NCBI GenBank assembly: GCA_902585365.1
Contig: CACIDF010000003.1
Coordinates: forward strand, 1 to 64,000
DNA: 64,000 nt
Direction: 5' to 3'
From: an uncultured Pelagibacteraceae bacterium
GTDB lineage: Bacteria > Pseudomonadota > Alphaproteobacteria > Pelagibacterales > Pelagibacteraceae
The translations under genes and the position numbers were made by a program. The notes under the pieces were generated by a model. That model did not search any database and was not told the DNA's origin. It worked only from the letters and a program-made list of their open reading frames with translations. Numbering within the stretch: the stretch's first letter is position 1; every line of letters begins with the position of its first letter. Positions 35,528 to 46,191 of this stretch are shown piece by piece.

Positions 35528-35924
35528 ACTGTTTTTTTCCTTTTGCAACTGCTATTTCAATTTTTGCTTTCCCTTTTTTAAAATACATTTTGGTAGGTAT
35601 TAATGTAAATCCTTCTCTTTGCATTTTACCTATTAATTTATTTATTTCTTTTTTATTTAATAATAATTTTCTTTCCTCAATAGGATTATGATTTAACATG
35701 CTTGCTTGTTTATATGATGATATATGAGAATTAATCAAATATAACTCACCATCTCTTTCAATCGCATATGCTTCTGCAATATTTACTTTGCCATTTCTTA
35801 CTGATTTAATTTCTGAACCTTTAAGAATTAATCCTGCTTCGTATAAATCCTCAAAAAAATAATTGAACGATGCTTTTCTATTTAAACAAATTATTTTTAA
35901 ACCAGGATTGGTTTTACTTTTCAT
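35454..35924 (-). CDS. smpB: SsrA-binding protein SmpB
   Basis: Binds tmRNA for ribosome rescue by trans-translation. 156 residues. Seen: [59 protein letters not shown], then [18 protein letters not shown] and the basic tail [16 protein letters not shown]. It overlaps dapA by one base and is followed by folK within its 3' end. The tmRNA gene itself was not recognised in this window. Confidence 0.95.
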   Translation of the reverse strand: MKSKTNPGLKIICLNRKASFNYFFEDLYEAGLILKGSEIKSVRNGKVNIAEAYAIERDGELYLINSHISSYKQASMLNHNPIEERKLLLNKKEINKLIGKMQREGFTLIPTKMYFKKGKAKIEIAVAKGKKQYDKRQAIKRKDWNRDKARYFRKSS

Positions 35925-36808
35925 TAACTTAATAATTTTGCAATTGACAATGCTTTATCAACTTCTTTTTTAGTTTCCTCTTTAATATTCACTAATGGTA
36001 ATCTAATTTCATCACTACATAACCCCAAAATTTTTGCTGCATATTTTACGGGAGCAGGATTGCTCTCAATAAACAAAGCCTTATGTAATGGCTGTAAAAT
36101 TTTATCAATACTTTCAGCTTTTTTTATATCTTGGTCCTTGTTAGATTTTGATAATCTCTGCATTTCAGAACATTGTTTTGGAGCAATATTTGCTGTAACA
36201 GAAATTATTCCCTCTCCTCCTCTTTTATTAAATTCAAATGCTAAACCGTCTTCTCCAGTTAATTGTATAAATTCTGGTCCTAACTTTTTAATAGTTTGGT
36301 CTAACCTATTGAGATCACCAGTAGCATCTTTAACACCTGCTATATTTTTAAGCTCAAACAATCTAGCCATTGTATCTACTGACATGTCAATTACACATCT
36401 GCTTGGTATGTTATAGATTATTATTGGCAGGCTAGTATTATCATTAATGGCTTTGTAATGACGATATAAACCCTCTTGTGTTGGTTTGTTATAATAAGGT
36501 GTAACTACTAATACTCCATTAGCTCCAGCCTTTTCAGCATGTTTTGTCAATGAAACTGCTTCTTCGGTTGAGTTTGATCCTGTACCGGCTATTACTGGAA
36601 CTTTACCTCCGGACTCTTTAATGCATATTTCGATTACTTTTTCATGTTCATTATGACTTAATGTGGGAGATTCACCTGTAGTACCCGCGGGAACTAAGCC
36701 GTTAGTGCCATTTTCAATATGAAAATTAATTAATTTTATATAGTTTTCTTCATCTAATACATTATCCTTAAAAGGAGTTATTAAAGCAACATTTGATCCT
36801 TTAAACAT
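35924..36808 (-). CDS. dapA: 4-hydroxy-tetrahydrodipicolinate synthase
   Basis: Condenses pyruvate and aspartate semialdehyde for lysine and peptidoglycan. 294 residues, TIM barrel. Seen: [19 protein letters not shown] with the Thr pair, [19 protein letters not shown] with the catalytic Tyr, [14 protein letters not shown] with Arg for carboxylate binding, and the Schiff-base lysine in [13 protein letters not shown]. It shares aspartate semialdehyde with hom at 9733. It is divergent from the lytic transglycosylase with 41 bases between starts. Confidence 0.96.
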   Translation of the reverse strand: MFKGSNVALITPFKDNVLDEENYIKLINFHIENGTNGLVPAGTTGESPTLSHNEHEKVIEICIKESGGKVPVIAGTGSNSTEEAVSLTKHAEKAGANGVLVVTPYYNKPTQEGLYRHYKAINDNTSLPIIIYNIPSRCVIDMSVDTMARLFELKNIAGVKDATGDLNRLDQTIKKLGPEFIQLTGEDGLAFEFNKRGGEGIISVTANIAPKQCSEMQRLSKSNKDQDIKKAESIDKILQPLHKALFIESNPAPVKYAAKILGLCSDEIRLPLVNIKEETKKEVDKALSIAKLLS

Positions 36809-36849
36809 ATGAACTTATAACATAAATTATCGATTCATTTACTAAAATT

Positions 36850-39078
36850 ATGATCAAATATAAAAAAATATCTATTCTAATTACAATATTCTGTTTCATA
36901 ATTTTGTCATCCAATGCATTAAGTGAAAATTTAATTATACCAAAGAAAAAACCAGAAATTAGCACTGAAAAAAAAGTTATTAGCGAGCTTAAAAGTGAAA
37001 TTTTACCTTTAAAAAAACCTTCATTAGGTATTAAGACGGATAACAAGGCTCAAAAGGAGGATAAAAATAAGAATAATTTAGGTATTATTTTACCTAAAAA
37101 CAAACCATTGGTGATTGCAAAAAAAAAGGTTGAAAAGAAAACCAAAAAACTAAAATCAAAATATTATAATAAAAAAGACTTCGAAGTAGCTAAAAAAGCA
37201 ATCTCTCTTATGGAAAAAAGAAAATGGGAAACAGCAATTAAATTATCCAAAAAAGCAAAAGATAAATCAATATATAATTTTATAGTTTGGAGATATTTAT
37301 TAGAAAAAAGTAATAATGCAGATTATAGTCTTTATAGTGAATTCTTGGAAAAAAATAAAAAATATCCAAGAATTGGTAGAATAGAATATTTATCTGAGAA
37401 AAAATTATCTACAAAAAAAATAAGTCCAAAAAAGATTATTAAAATATTTGAAGAAAAAGAACCGCTAAGCGGATTTGGTGAAATGATACTAGGAGAAAGT
37501 TTAATTAAGGAAGGAAATATAGCTGCTGGTATAAATTTGATTAAAAAAGGATGGATTAGAGCAGAACTTAACAAAAATGAATTAAGAATTTATAAGAAAA
37601 AATTTAATAAATATCTGAAATCAGAAGATCATATTAAAAGAGCAGATTATTTAGCATGGGAAAATAAATATTGGGATCTAAAAAGAATGTTAAGATATCT
37701 TCCTAAGGACTATCAGGCACTTTATAACGCAAGACAGCTTTTAATGAGTAAATCCTATGGTGTAGATGCAGCAATCTCAAAAGTTCCAGAAAAGTTTAAA
37801 AATGACTCAGGTTTAAACTATGATAGATTAAAATGGAGAAGAAAAAGAGGTAGGGTCGATAGTTCTTTAGAAATATTATTAAATATTAAAAATAACAAAA
37901 ATTATTTAGTTAGACCCGATAAATGGTGGATTGAAAGATCAATTATTGCTAGATCTTTAATATATAAAAAGAAATATCAAACTTCTTACGAAATCGTAAA
38001 TGATCATGCTCTTGATAAAGGCACACCAGAGTATGCTGAAGCTGAATGGTTAAGTGGCTGGATATCACTAAGTTTTTTAAACGACCCTTTAAGAGCTCGT
38101 GAACATTTTAAATCTTTTTTTGAAAATGTAGGATACCCGATTAGTTTATCAAGAGGAGCTTATTGGATTGCTAGAAGTTACGAAGCGTTGAGTGACACTG
38201 TAACTGCAAACAAATATTATAAAATTGCATCCGCCTACCCCACTACCTATTATGGACAGTTATCCCACTTAAAAATTTTTAAAAATGAAAAATATACTCT
38301 TTCTAATTCATCAAAAATTGATGAGAGTTACAAAAAGGATTTTTTTAAAAAAGACCTTTATAAACTAGTACATTTACTGCATGAATTAGATAAGGATAAA
38401 TATACCAAACATATTTTGAGATATTTAGCTTTAGATAATATTGATAAAGGAAGTGAAATATTGTCAGCTCAACTTGCTACAGATATTTTAAGATACGATT
38501 TTGCAATACAAATTTCTAAAATAGCATCTTATGAAAAAAGATTTCACAACAAATATAATTATCCAGTAATAAATACACCTAGTTATGTTGCTGGAAGAAA
38601 AATACCTGACCAGGCATTAATTTTAGCTGTTATAAGACAAGAAAGTGAATTCGATTCTAAAGCTAATAGTTATGCTGGAGCAAAAGGGATGATGCAGCTT
38701 ATGACTTACACAGCTAAAGTTGTAGCAAAGCAAGCCAAACTACCATACTCAAAATCAAGATTAACACAAGATCCAGAATATAATATCAAACTGGGTTCTC
38801 ATTATTTAGCAGGTTTAATATTAGAATATGATGGATCATACCCGTTTGCAATTGCAGCATATAATGCAGGTCCTAAAAGAGTTAGATATTGGAAAAAGCT
38901 AAATAAAGATCCTCAAAAAAGACAAATTGATTATGTTGATTGGATTGAACTTATAAAATTTAAAGAAACAAGAAATTATGTTCAAAGGGTATTAGAAAAT
39001 TATAATGTATATAGATACATTCTCAAACAAGAGCCTGTAGACATAAAAAATTTTTTCTTAAATGAACCGCTATACTAA
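36850..39078 (+). CDS. Soluble-type lytic murein transglycosylase
   Basis: Cleaves peptidoglycan between MurNAc and GlcNAc to 1,6-anhydromuropeptides. 742 residues, periplasmic. Seen: N-terminal signal peptide (ILITIFCFIILSSNALS), a lysine/proline-rich linker (to about residue 100), a long helical-repeat U-domain, and a C-terminal SLT domain with catalytic Glu in ILAVIRQESEFDSKA, then YAGAKGMMQLMTYTA and PFAIAAYNAGPKRVRYW. The Slt70 type is slightly longer here because of the linker. It overlaps the next gene by 17 bases. Confidence 0.93.
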   Translation: MIKYKKISILITIFCFIILSSNALSENLIIPKKKPEISTEKKVISELKSEILPLKKPSLGIKTDNKAQKEDKNKNNLGIILPKNKPLVIAKKKVEKKTKKLKSKYYNKKDFEVAKKAISLMEKRKWETAIKLSKKAKDKSIYNFIVWRYLLEKSNNADYSLYSEFLEKNKKYPRIGRIEYLSEKKLSTKKISPKKIIKIFEEKEPLSGFGEMILGESLIKEGNIAAGINLIKKGWIRAELNKNELRIYKKKFNKYLKSEDHIKRADYLAWENKYWDLKRMLRYLPKDYQALYNARQLLMSKSYGVDAAISKVPEKFKNDSGLNYDRLKWRRKRGRVDSSLEILLNIKNNKNYLVRPDKWWIERSIIARSLIYKKKYQTSYEIVNDHALDKGTPEYAEAEWLSGWISLSFLNDPLRAREHFKSFFENVGYPISLSRGAYWIARSYEALSDTVTANKYYKIASAYPTTYYGQLSHLKIFKNEKYTLSNSSKIDESYKKDFFKKDLYKLVHLLHELDKDKYTKHILRYLALDNIDKGSEILSAQLATDILRYDFAIQISKIASYEKRFHNKYNYPVINTPSYVAGRKIPDQALILAVIRQESEFDSKANSYAGAKGMMQLMTYTAKVVAKQAKLPYSKSRLTQDPEYNIKLGSHYLAGLILEYDGSYPFAIAAYNAGPKRVRYWKKLNKDPQKRQIDYVDWIELIKFKETRNYVQRVLENYNVYRYILKQEPVDIKNFFLNEPLY

Positions 39079-40657
39079 ATACATAAATCAAAATTATCAT
39101 TATTTAATATTTTTTTTATTTTTTTTATTACAGGTACTATCATATGATGATTTCGGTTATTCTTGGGATGAGTCTCTGTCAAGATTAAACGGAATTGTAT
39201 CCTTTAATTATATTTTAGAAAAATTAAATATCTTAGAAAATTTAAAATATGATAACGTACCAAATTTAAATGATTACATTGACAATGAATACGGTGTTTT
39301 TTTTGAGTTAATAAATATATTATTTGAAAAAACTTTATCTTTAAATGACAGTCTAGATATTTTCTATTTTCGTCATTTAATGAATTGTCTATTCTTTTTT
39401 ATTGCCTCTATATACTTTTATTACACTTTAAACTTATTCTATTCAAAAAATATATCGATTCTTGGTTTTTTATTGTTTGTATTACATCCTAGAATTTTTG
39501 CACAGTCGTTTTATAATAGTAAAGATATTATTTTTTTAGTTTTTTTTTGTATTTCAAATTTTTATTTTATAAAATTTTTCATTTCTAAAAGAATAAAATT
39601 TTTATTTCTATTATCTTTGGTAATTGGATTAACTATTGGGATAAGAGTAATGGGTATAATTATACCTTGTTTATTCACATTATTTTATATATTAGAAAAT
39701 CTTGAAAAAAATAAATTTAAAAAAATTTATCTTATAATTCCTTTTTTAATATCAACAATTATATTTACTATAATTTTCTGGCCATATTTATGGGAAAACC
39801 CCTTGAATTTGATTAACTCATTTAAAAGTATGAGTGATTACGAATGGAAAGGATTAGTTTTTTTTGAATCTAAATATTATTCTGCTCAATATCTCCCTTG
39901 GTATTATTTACCTAAAACAATTTTAATAACGATGCCAATTTTATATATTTTACTTTTTATTATAGGCAGTTTTCTAATATTCAAATTTCTATTATCAAAT
40001 TTAATTAATTTAAAAGATAGCAGTAAAAATATTTGGGAAAATAAAGAAGAACTTTTCTGTTTTTATTCATTAATAATTGTTTTTTTCACAATTGTATTAA
40101 TTATCGAACTTAACTCAACTTTATATAATGGATGGAGACAAGTTTATTTTATTTATCCTTCAATTGTCTTTATATGCATTTACGGTTTAAAACAATTATT
40201 GTATATTAAAAATATAAGAAAATTTGTGTTGAGTATTTTTGGTATTCTTCTTGTATATATCTTAAATTGGAATTATCAAAATCATCCTTATCAATATGTT
40301 TATTATAATGAGTTGATAAATAATAAAATTATTAAAAATTATGAATTAGATTATTGGGGTGTTTCTAATCTTAAAATACTTAAAAAAATTTTAGAGATTT
40401 CTAAAGATAAAAAAATAAAAATTTATAAATATAGTAACTCACCTTACGAATATAGTTTAAATATGATTGAAAAAGATCAAAGAAATAGATTAATTTTTAC
40501 TAATACAATTGATAATGCTCAATACATTGTAACCAACTACATGTATCGTTCAAAAAAACCTCATATAAAAGATACTAATTTAATTAACGATTTTAAATTG
40601 GTTTATGAAATTAATTTAGATAATGTAAGTATAAATAGTATTTATAAAAAAAAATGA
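39062..40657 (+). CDS. Membrane glycosyltransferase-like protein (GT-C type)
   Basis: 531 residues with 11-12 hydrophobic helices. Seen: YDDFGYSWDESLSRLNG in the first periplasmic loop, whose acidic pair is the GT-C signature, and IGLTIGIRVMGIII. There is a C-terminal soluble part of about 120 residues with YQYVYYNELINNK. It is similar in layout to ArnT/PMT-type enzymes that use polyprenyl-phosphate sugars; donor and acceptor are unknown. It overlaps slt by 17 bases and the small following gene by four. Confidence 0.65.
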   Translation: MNRYTKYINQNYHYLIFFLFFLLQVLSYDDFGYSWDESLSRLNGIVSFNYILEKLNILENLKYDNVPNLNDYIDNEYGVFFELINILFEKTLSLNDSLDIFYFRHLMNCLFFFIASIYFYYTLNLFYSKNISILGFLLFVLHPRIFAQSFYNSKDIIFLVFFCISNFYFIKFFISKRIKFLFLLSLVIGLTIGIRVMGIIIPCLFTLFYILENLEKNKFKKIYLIIPFLISTIIFTIIFWPYLWENPLNLINSFKSMSDYEWKGLVFFESKYYSAQYLPWYYLPKTILITMPILYILLFIIGSFLIFKFLLSNLINLKDSSKNIWENKEELFCFYSLIIVFFTIVLIIELNSTLYNGWRQVYFIYPSIVFICIYGLKQLLYIKNIRKFVLSIFGILLVYILNWNYQNHPYQYVYYNELINNKIIKNYELDYWGVSNLKILKKILEISKDKKIKIYKYSNSPYEYSLNMIEKDQRNRLIFTNTIDNAQYIVTNYMYRSKKPHIKDTNLINDFKLVYEINLDNVSINSIYKKK

Positions 40658-40911
40658 GATTATTTATATACAAAAGTTTTGTAATATTTATTGGAATATA
40701 TTTGTTATATAATTTTACAATTGGAATGAAAATTGATGATTATGAAAAAAAACTAGTAAATTTTGCTACAGACGAAGGTAGAGAAAAATTAAGAAACTTA
40801 ATCAGAAAAGAAATAAAAAATACTATAGATAATGAAAACGTATTTGACCCTGAAGATAGAGTTTTGGTTAAAAAATTATTAGATAAAATCAAGAAAGAAT
40901 TGGACTATTAA
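40654..40911 (+). CDS. Small single-pass membrane protein, unknown
   Basis: 85 residues. Seen: an N-terminal hydrophobic segment (LFIYKSFVIFIGIYLLYNF, about residues 2-20), then a charged, helix-prone region (EGREKLRNLIRKEIK) ending in a lysine-rich tail. No Cys lipobox. It overlaps the GT-C gene by ATGA, so it is coupled to it and may be an accessory. I do not recognise a family. It ends 10 bases before the minus-strand tRNA-Ser. Confidence 0.6.
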   Translation: MRLFIYKSFVIFIGIYLLYNFTIGMKIDDYEKKLVNFATDEGREKLRNLIRKEIKNTIDNENVFDPEDRVLVKKLLDKIKKELDY

Positions 40912-40921
40912 TTAAAATTAG

Positions 40922-41016
40922 TGGCGGAAGGAGAGGGATTCGAACCCTCGGTACACCTTTTCAAGCGTACGGCGGTTTAGCAAACCGCTGGTTTAAACCA
41001 GCTCACCCATCCTTCC
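40922..41016 (-). tRNA. tRNA-Ser (anticodon GCT)
   Basis: Minus strand. Acceptor GGAAGGA (41016-41010) pairs with TCCTTCC, followed by G and the encoded CCA (40924-40922). The anticodon arm GCGGT-TTGCTAA-ACCGC gives GCT, which reads AGC/AGU. A long variable arm (GTACGCTTGAAAAGGTGTAC region) is present, as required for serine tRNA. T arm GAGGG-TTCGAAT-CCCTC. Total 95 nt. Confidence 0.96.
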
Positions 41017-41042
41017 CTATCTACCTGTGTAACTTGAAATCA

Positions 41043-41054
41043 TTGAATATTCAA
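41043..41054. promoter_or_regulatory. 12-base perfect palindrome upstream of soxB
   Basis: TTGAATATTCAA at 41043-41054 lies 26 bases before the soxB ATG. The flanking sequence ATATTCAATATT (41047-41058) occurs again at 41091-41102, inside the first soxB codons. A regulator or operator role is a guess based on symmetry and position; AT-richness makes chance matches likely. Confidence 0.3.
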
Positions 41055-41079
41055 TATTTATGAAGTAATTTTGTTCAAA

Positions 41080-42333
41080 ATGAAAAATAAATATTCAATA
41101 TTTTCGCTAATAAAAAATGCTTTTAATGGGCATGAAAACTGGCAAAGAGCTTGGAGAGATCCAGAACCAAAAAAAGAATACGACACAGTTATAATTGGTG
41201 GTGGAGGTCATGGACTTGCAACTGCATATTATTTAGCCAAGAAACACAAAATGACTAATGTTGCAGTAGTCGAGAAAGGATGGATCGGTGGAGGAAATAC
41301 TGGAAGAAACACAACAATAATTAGATCTAATTATTTATGGGACGCCAGTGCTGGACTTTACGATCATGCGCTTAAAATTTGGGAAGGATTATCTCAAGAA
41401 TTAAATTACAATGTTATGTTTAGTCAAAGAGGTGTTATGAATCTTGCGCATAATCTTCAAGATGTCAGAGATTTAAAAAGAAGGACACATGCAAATAGAT
41501 TAAATGGTATTGATGCTGTCTGGTTGAATACAGAGGAAGTTAAAAAATTTTGCCCAATTATTAATACATCTCCAAACATTAGATATCCTGTATTAGGAGG
41601 AACTTTACAAAGAAGAGCTGGTACAGCAAGACATGATGCTGTTGCTTGGGGTTATGCTCGTGGTGCAGATGAAATGGGAGTGGATATTATACAAAATTGT
41701 GAAGTTAAAGGTATTAAAAGAAACGGTAATACAGTTGAGGGCATAGAAACAACAAAAGGTTTTATAAAAACAAAAAAAATTGGCGTTGTCGCTGCAGGAC
41801 ATTCTAGTGTTATAGCAAATATGGCGGGTATAAGATTACCATTAGAAAGTAAACCTCTTCAAGCATTAGTTTCTGAACCAGTTAAACCAATAATTGATAC
41901 GGTCGTAATGTCAAATGCTGTACATGCTTATGTAAGTCAATCAGATAAAGGTGAACTTGTAATTGGAGCAGGTACAGACTCGTATGTTTCTTACACCCAA
42001 AAAGGTAGTCATAATATTGTTGAGGAAACTTTAAGAGCAATATTAGAACTATACCCAATATTTAGTAGAATGAAAATGTTAAGACAATGGGGAGGTATTG
42101 TAGATATTTGTCCAGATGCAAGTCCTATAATTAGTAAAACTCAAGTTAAAGGTTTATATTTTAATTGTGGTTGGGGTACTGGTGGTTTTAAAGCTACACC
42201 TGGTTCTGGAGATTTATTCGCACACACTATAGCTAATGATGAACCACATAAATTAAATGCTGCTTTTAACTTAAATAGATTTGTTAGCGGTGATCTAGTT
42301 GATGAACACGGTGCTGCAGCAGTAGCACACTAA
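41080..42333 (+). CDS. soxB: Sarcosine oxidase subunit beta
   Basis: The FAD-containing catalytic subunit that oxidises sarcosine to glycine. 417 residues from the ATG at 41080 (a TTG three codons earlier is less likely). Seen: FAD-binding motif [34 protein letters not shown], which contains the covalent-flavin region seen in family members, [17 protein letters not shown], and [15 protein letters not shown] near the C-terminus. It starts the soxBDAG operon, with soxD overlapping by one base. The substrate comes from glycine betaine and dimethylglycine breakdown. Confidence 0.94.
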   Translation: MKNKYSIFSLIKNAFNGHENWQRAWRDPEPKKEYDTVIIGGGGHGLATAYYLAKKHKMTNVAVVEKGWIGGGNTGRNTTIIRSNYLWDASAGLYDHALKIWEGLSQELNYNVMFSQRGVMNLAHNLQDVRDLKRRTHANRLNGIDAVWLNTEEVKKFCPIINTSPNIRYPVLGGTLQRRAGTARHDAVAWGYARGADEMGVDIIQNCEVKGIKRNGNTVEGIETTKGFIKTKKIGVVAAGHSSVIANMAGIRLPLESKPLQALVSEPVKPIIDTVVMSNAVHAYVSQSDKGELVIGAGTDSYVSYTQKGSHNIVEETLRAILELYPIFSRMKMLRQWGGIVDICPDASPIISKTQVKGLYFNCGWGTGGFKATPGSGDLFAHTIANDEPHKLNAAFNLNRFVSGDLVDEHGAAAVAH

Positions 42334-42608
42334 TGTTTATAATTAATTGTCCGTATTGTGGTGAAAGAGATCAAACAGAATTTTCTTGTGGAGGCGAAGC
42401 TCATATTGAAAGACCAAAACAACCTACAGAATTAAGTGACGATCAATGGGCTGAATATCTTTTTATGAGAAAAAACATAAAAGGTATTCAATTTGAAAGA
42501 TGGAACCATATTCATGGATGCAGAAAATGGTTCAATGTTGTTAGAGATACTTCAAATGATAAGATACATGCAGTTTATAAAATGGGAGAAAGACCACCCG
42601 TAAAATAA
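42333..42608 (+). CDS. soxD: Sarcosine oxidase subunit delta
   Basis: Small zinc-binding subunit of heterotetrameric sarcosine oxidase. 91 residues. Seen: NCPYCGERDQTEFSCGGEAH with three cysteines and a histidine, and the SoxD blocks QWAEYLFMRKNIKG, HIHGCRKWFNVVRDT. Its ATG overlaps the soxB stop by one base, and soxA follows after two bases. Confidence 0.95.
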   Translation: MFIINCPYCGERDQTEFSCGGEAHIERPKQPTELSDDQWAEYLFMRKNIKGIQFERWNHIHGCRKWFNVVRDTSNDKIHAVYKMGERPPVK

Positions 42609-42610
42609 TT

Positions 42611-45600
42611 ATGAGTAACAACTTAAGAATTAATAAAAACAATTTTATAGATCATACTGTTAGAATTTCCTTCAAGTTTAATGGTAAAAAGCTTTTTGGT
42701 TACAAAGGTGATACATTAGCCTCTGCTTTATTGGCAAATAATATTCATTTAGTGGGAAGAAGTTTTAAATACCATAGGCCTAGAGGAATAATGACTTGTG
42801 GTTCTGAAGAACCTAATGCAATCGTTCAAGTTGGAAATGATCCTGCATTAACTGATCCAAATGTGAGAGCTACTGAAATTGAATTATATGAAGGTTTAGA
42901 AGCATTTAGCCAAAACTGTTGGCCAAGTGTAAATTTTGATATAGGGGGTATAAATAATTTACTATCCCCTCTTCTACCTGCAGGATTTTATTATAAAACT
43001 TTTATGTGGCCTGCAAGTTTTTGGGAAAAATATGAATTTTTTATTAGACATTCAGCTGGATTGGGTAAATCTCCAACTAAACCTGATCAAGATTTATATG
43101 ATCATCAATATGTGCATTGTGATGTTTTGGTAATTGGTGGTGGTATCTCTGGTATATTATCAGCCAAATTATCAGCAGAAAAAGGTCTTAATACAATGCT
43201 AATAGATGATAAAAATTATCTCGGGGGTTCTACAATATATCAAGATGATGATATTTTTAGAATAGATAATGAAACTTCAAATGTATGGTTAAAAAATCAA
43301 ATAGAGGAATTAAAAAAAAAACCAAACCTAACAATTAAAAATAGAACAAGCGTTGCTGCTTTTCACGGTTATAATTATCTTTTGGCAAGAGAAAATTTAA
43401 CTGATCATTTAAGTGGTAATGAAAGAAAAGAAAAAATTAGACAAAGATTGTTAAAAATAAGAGCTAAAAAAGTTGTAATAGCAACTGGTGCTATTGAAAG
43501 ACCATTAATTTTTAGTAACAATGATAGACCAGGAATAATTTTATCATCATCTATAAAAAAATATATTGATTATTATGGTGTAAAAACAGGAGAAAGTATT
43601 TCATTATTTACCAACAATGATAGTGCTTATGAAACAGCAATTTCATTAAATAAAAGTGGAGTAAAAGTCAAAGTAATTATAGATATTAGAGAAAATTCTA
43701 ACTCAATACTTTCACAAAAAATAGAAAAAACAGGAATAAAAATATTAAGAGGATATACAATAACTAATACTGATGGATACAAGAGAATTAATTCTATCGA
43801 AGTTATGAAGTTATCAAAAGATGGTGGAAGCGTTGTTGGTAACAAAATTACTTATAAATGTGATTGTTTAGGAATTTCAGGTGGTTGGACACCGATGGTA
43901 CATTTGTTTACTCAATCAGGTGGAAAATTAAAATTTAGGAATAATGATAATGTTTTTATACCTGATGAAAATAAAACGCCATCAGAACAAATTAGTGTGG
44001 GGTCGTCAAATGGAGACTTTGAATTAGATGATGTTATAAATAATACTGTCAAAAATATTAAAATTTTTCTTGGCTTAGATAAAAATAATTATGAAAATTT
44101 AGATATTAAATGTTCAAAAGAAAAACAAAAAAGAAATATATGGTTATTACCTTCAAATAAGCCTATATCTAAAACAAAGCCATTCTTAGATTTCCAAAAT
44201 GACTCAACTGCTAAAGATGTAAAACTAGCTTTGAGAGAAGGTTTTAAATCAATAGAGCATGTAAAAAGATATACGACAACTGGTATGGGAACTGATCAAG
44301 GTAAATTATCAAATATGCATGCACTCGGTATAATTGCTGATACAACTGGTACAAATATGGGAGAGCTAGGTACAACCACCTTTAGACCGCCTTATACACC
44401 TTTAACATTTGGAGCAATAGTAGGAAGAAATGTTGGTGAATTTTTTGATCATACAAGAAGAACAGCTATTCATGATTGGCATGTGGAAAATAAAGCAGAA
44501 TTTGAAAATGTTGGACAGTGGAAAAGACCTTGGTATTTTCCTAAGAATGGAGAAACTATGTATCAAGCTGTTCAAAGAGAGAGTAAAGCTGCAAGAGAAA
44601 GTGCTGGAATACTTGATGCCTCTACTTTGGGAAAAATTGATATACAAGGTGAGGATGCGTCTGAATTTTTAAATAGAGTTTATACAAATGCATGGTCAAA
44701 ACTTTCTATTGGTAAATGTAGATATGGTTTAATGCTAAATGAAGATGGTATGGTTTATGATGATGGTGTTACTACAAGACTTGGAGAAAATCATTATATA
44801 ATGACGACCACAACTGGTGGTGCGGCCAATGTTTTGTCAAAACTTGAAGATTATTTACAAACAGAATGGCCAGAGTTAAATGTATATTTAACTACTGTTA
44901 CAGATCAATATTCAACAATGAGTATTTGTGGACCAAATTCTAAAAAGATTATTAAAAAAATAATACCAAGTTTAGATCTATCGGATGAAAGTTTTCCGCA
45001 CATGTCTTTTAAAAATTCAAAAATAGATAATGTTAATTGTCGTATTATGAGAATAAGTTTTACTGGGGAGCACAGTTACGAAATTAATGTTCAATCTAAT
45101 TACGCTAAAGATGTTTGGGAAAGATGTATAGAGGCAGGTAAAGAATTTAATATTACACCATATGGAACTGAAACTATGCATTTACTGAGGGCTGAAAAAG
45201 GTTTCATAATTACTGGTCAAGATACTGATGGAACATTAACACCTTCAGATCTTCAAATGGACTGGATTATTGGAAAAAAGAAATATGATTTTATAGGTAA
45301 AAGATCATTATACAGGAGTGATACGATAAGAGAAGATAGAAAACAATTAGTTGGATTATTAACAGATGATCCAAAGGAAGTTTTAGAAGAAGGAGCTCAA
45401 CTTGTTGAAAGCTTAGAAAAGCCAATTGATATGTTGGGTCATGTTACCTCTAGTTATTTTAGTCCAAATCTCAATAAATCTATTGCCTTAGCTATAGTAA
45501 GAAGTGGAAAAAAATTAAAAGGTAAAAAATTAATAGTTCCTATGGAAAATAAAAATATCAATGTAACTATTACAGACACTGTTTTTTATGATAAGGAAAA

Positions 45601-45619
45601 TAAAAGATTAAATGCTTAA
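42611..45619 (+). CDS. soxA: Sarcosine oxidase subunit alpha
   Basis: The largest subunit: NAD- and tetrahydrofolate-binding. 1002 residues. Seen: an N-terminal ferredoxin-like domain with GDTLASALLANN, SFKYHRPRGIMTCGSEEPN, a Rossmann domain with DVLVIGGGISGILSAKLSAE and VVIATGAIERPLIF, then a central domain with RYTTTGMGTDQGKLSNMHAL. The C-terminal 400 residues resemble glycine-cleavage T protein / aminomethyltransferase (GILDASTLGKIDIQG, AEKGFIITGQDTDG). It overlaps soxG by eight bases. Produces 5,10-methylene-tetrahydrofolate. Confidence 0.95.
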   Translation: MSNNLRINKNNFIDHTVRISFKFNGKKLFGYKGDTLASALLANNIHLVGRSFKYHRPRGIMTCGSEEPNAIVQVGNDPALTDPNVRATEIELYEGLEAFSQNCWPSVNFDIGGINNLLSPLLPAGFYYKTFMWPASFWEKYEFFIRHSAGLGKSPTKPDQDLYDHQYVHCDVLVIGGGISGILSAKLSAEKGLNTMLIDDKNYLGGSTIYQDDDIFRIDNETSNVWLKNQIEELKKKPNLTIKNRTSVAAFHGYNYLLARENLTDHLSGNERKEKIRQRLLKIRAKKVVIATGAIERPLIFSNNDRPGIILSSSIKKYIDYYGVKTGESISLFTNNDSAYETAISLNKSGVKVKVIIDIRENSNSILSQKIEKTGIKILRGYTITNTDGYKRINSIEVMKLSKDGGSVVGNKITYKCDCLGISGGWTPMVHLFTQSGGKLKFRNNDNVFIPDENKTPSEQISVGSSNGDFELDDVINNTVKNIKIFLGLDKNNYENLDIKCSKEKQKRNIWLLPSNKPISKTKPFLDFQNDSTAKDVKLALREGFKSIEHVKRYTTTGMGTDQGKLSNMHALGIIADTTGTNMGELGTTTFRPPYTPLTFGAIVGRNVGEFFDHTRRTAIHDWHVENKAEFENVGQWKRPWYFPKNGETMYQAVQRESKAARESAGILDASTLGKIDIQGEDASEFLNRVYTNAWSKLSIGKCRYGLMLNEDGMVYDDGVTTRLGENHYIMTTTTGGAANVLSKLEDYLQTEWPELNVYLTTVTDQYSTMSICGPNSKKIIKKIIPSLDLSDESFPHMSFKNSKIDNVNCRIMRISFTGEHSYEINVQSNYAKDVWERCIEAGKEFNITPYGTETMHLLRAEKGFIITGQDTDGTLTPSDLQMDWIIGKKKYDFIGKRSLYRSDTIREDRKQLVGLLTDDPKEVLEEGAQLVESLEKPIDMLGHVTSSYFSPNLNKSIALAIVRSGKKLKGKKLIVPMENKNINVTITDTVFYDKENKRLNA

Positions 45620-46175
45620 TTTTAATTCACCAATTAAAGAAGAAAAAAAATTCAATGATCTAAATATTATTGAAGTTGAACCTACAATTAAAATTAACCT
45701 TAGAAGTAACAAAAGAGAATTCTCTACAAAAATTGGAAAAATATTATCAATTTTACCACCAAATGAAGCGAATACTTCGTCTGGTAACGAAAAATTTAAT
45801 TTATTATGGTTGAGTCCAGATGAATGGTTAATTTACTCTAATGATAAAAAAATGACTTTAGATGATCAAATAAATTTAGAAGATAAATTATTTAATGAAA
45901 TTTCAAAATTAAATCAAGGAGCTGTAACAAATGTTTCCGATCACTGGATAATGATTAATTTAAAAGGAAATAAAGTGTACGATTTATTGTCTAAAAGTTG
46001 CCCTTATAATTTTAATGATTATAAAAAGAAAAAAGGATCTGTTGCTCAAACAATTGTTAATCACATAGATGTAATCCTACACAACAAAGAGGATAACAAC
46101 ATTAATCTATTTGTCAGAAGGTCATTTTCAGAAGATTTATGGCTCTGGTTGAATGATAGTGCTAGATTCATCTGA
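45612..46175 (+). CDS. soxG: Sarcosine oxidase subunit gamma
   Basis: 187 residues. The SoxG subunit shows weak GcvT-like similarity and completes the heterotetramer. Seen: LLWLSPDEWLIYSND, the NVSDHWIMINLKGNK block, and DLLSKSCPYNFN, followed by FVRRSFSEDLWLWLND, all consistent with the family. It overlaps soxA by eight bases. It ends the sox operon; the 60-base gap after it contains a palindrome. Confidence 0.87.
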   Translation: MLNFNSPIKEEKKFNDLNIIEVEPTIKINLRSNKREFSTKIGKILSILPPNEANTSSGNEKFNLLWLSPDEWLIYSNDKKMTLDDQINLEDKLFNEISKLNQGAVTNVSDHWIMINLKGNKVYDLLSKSCPYNFNDYKKKKGSVAQTIVNHIDVILHNKEDNNINLFVRRSFSEDLWLWLNDSARFI

Positions 46176-46191
46176 TTATTTATGTGCGTCA

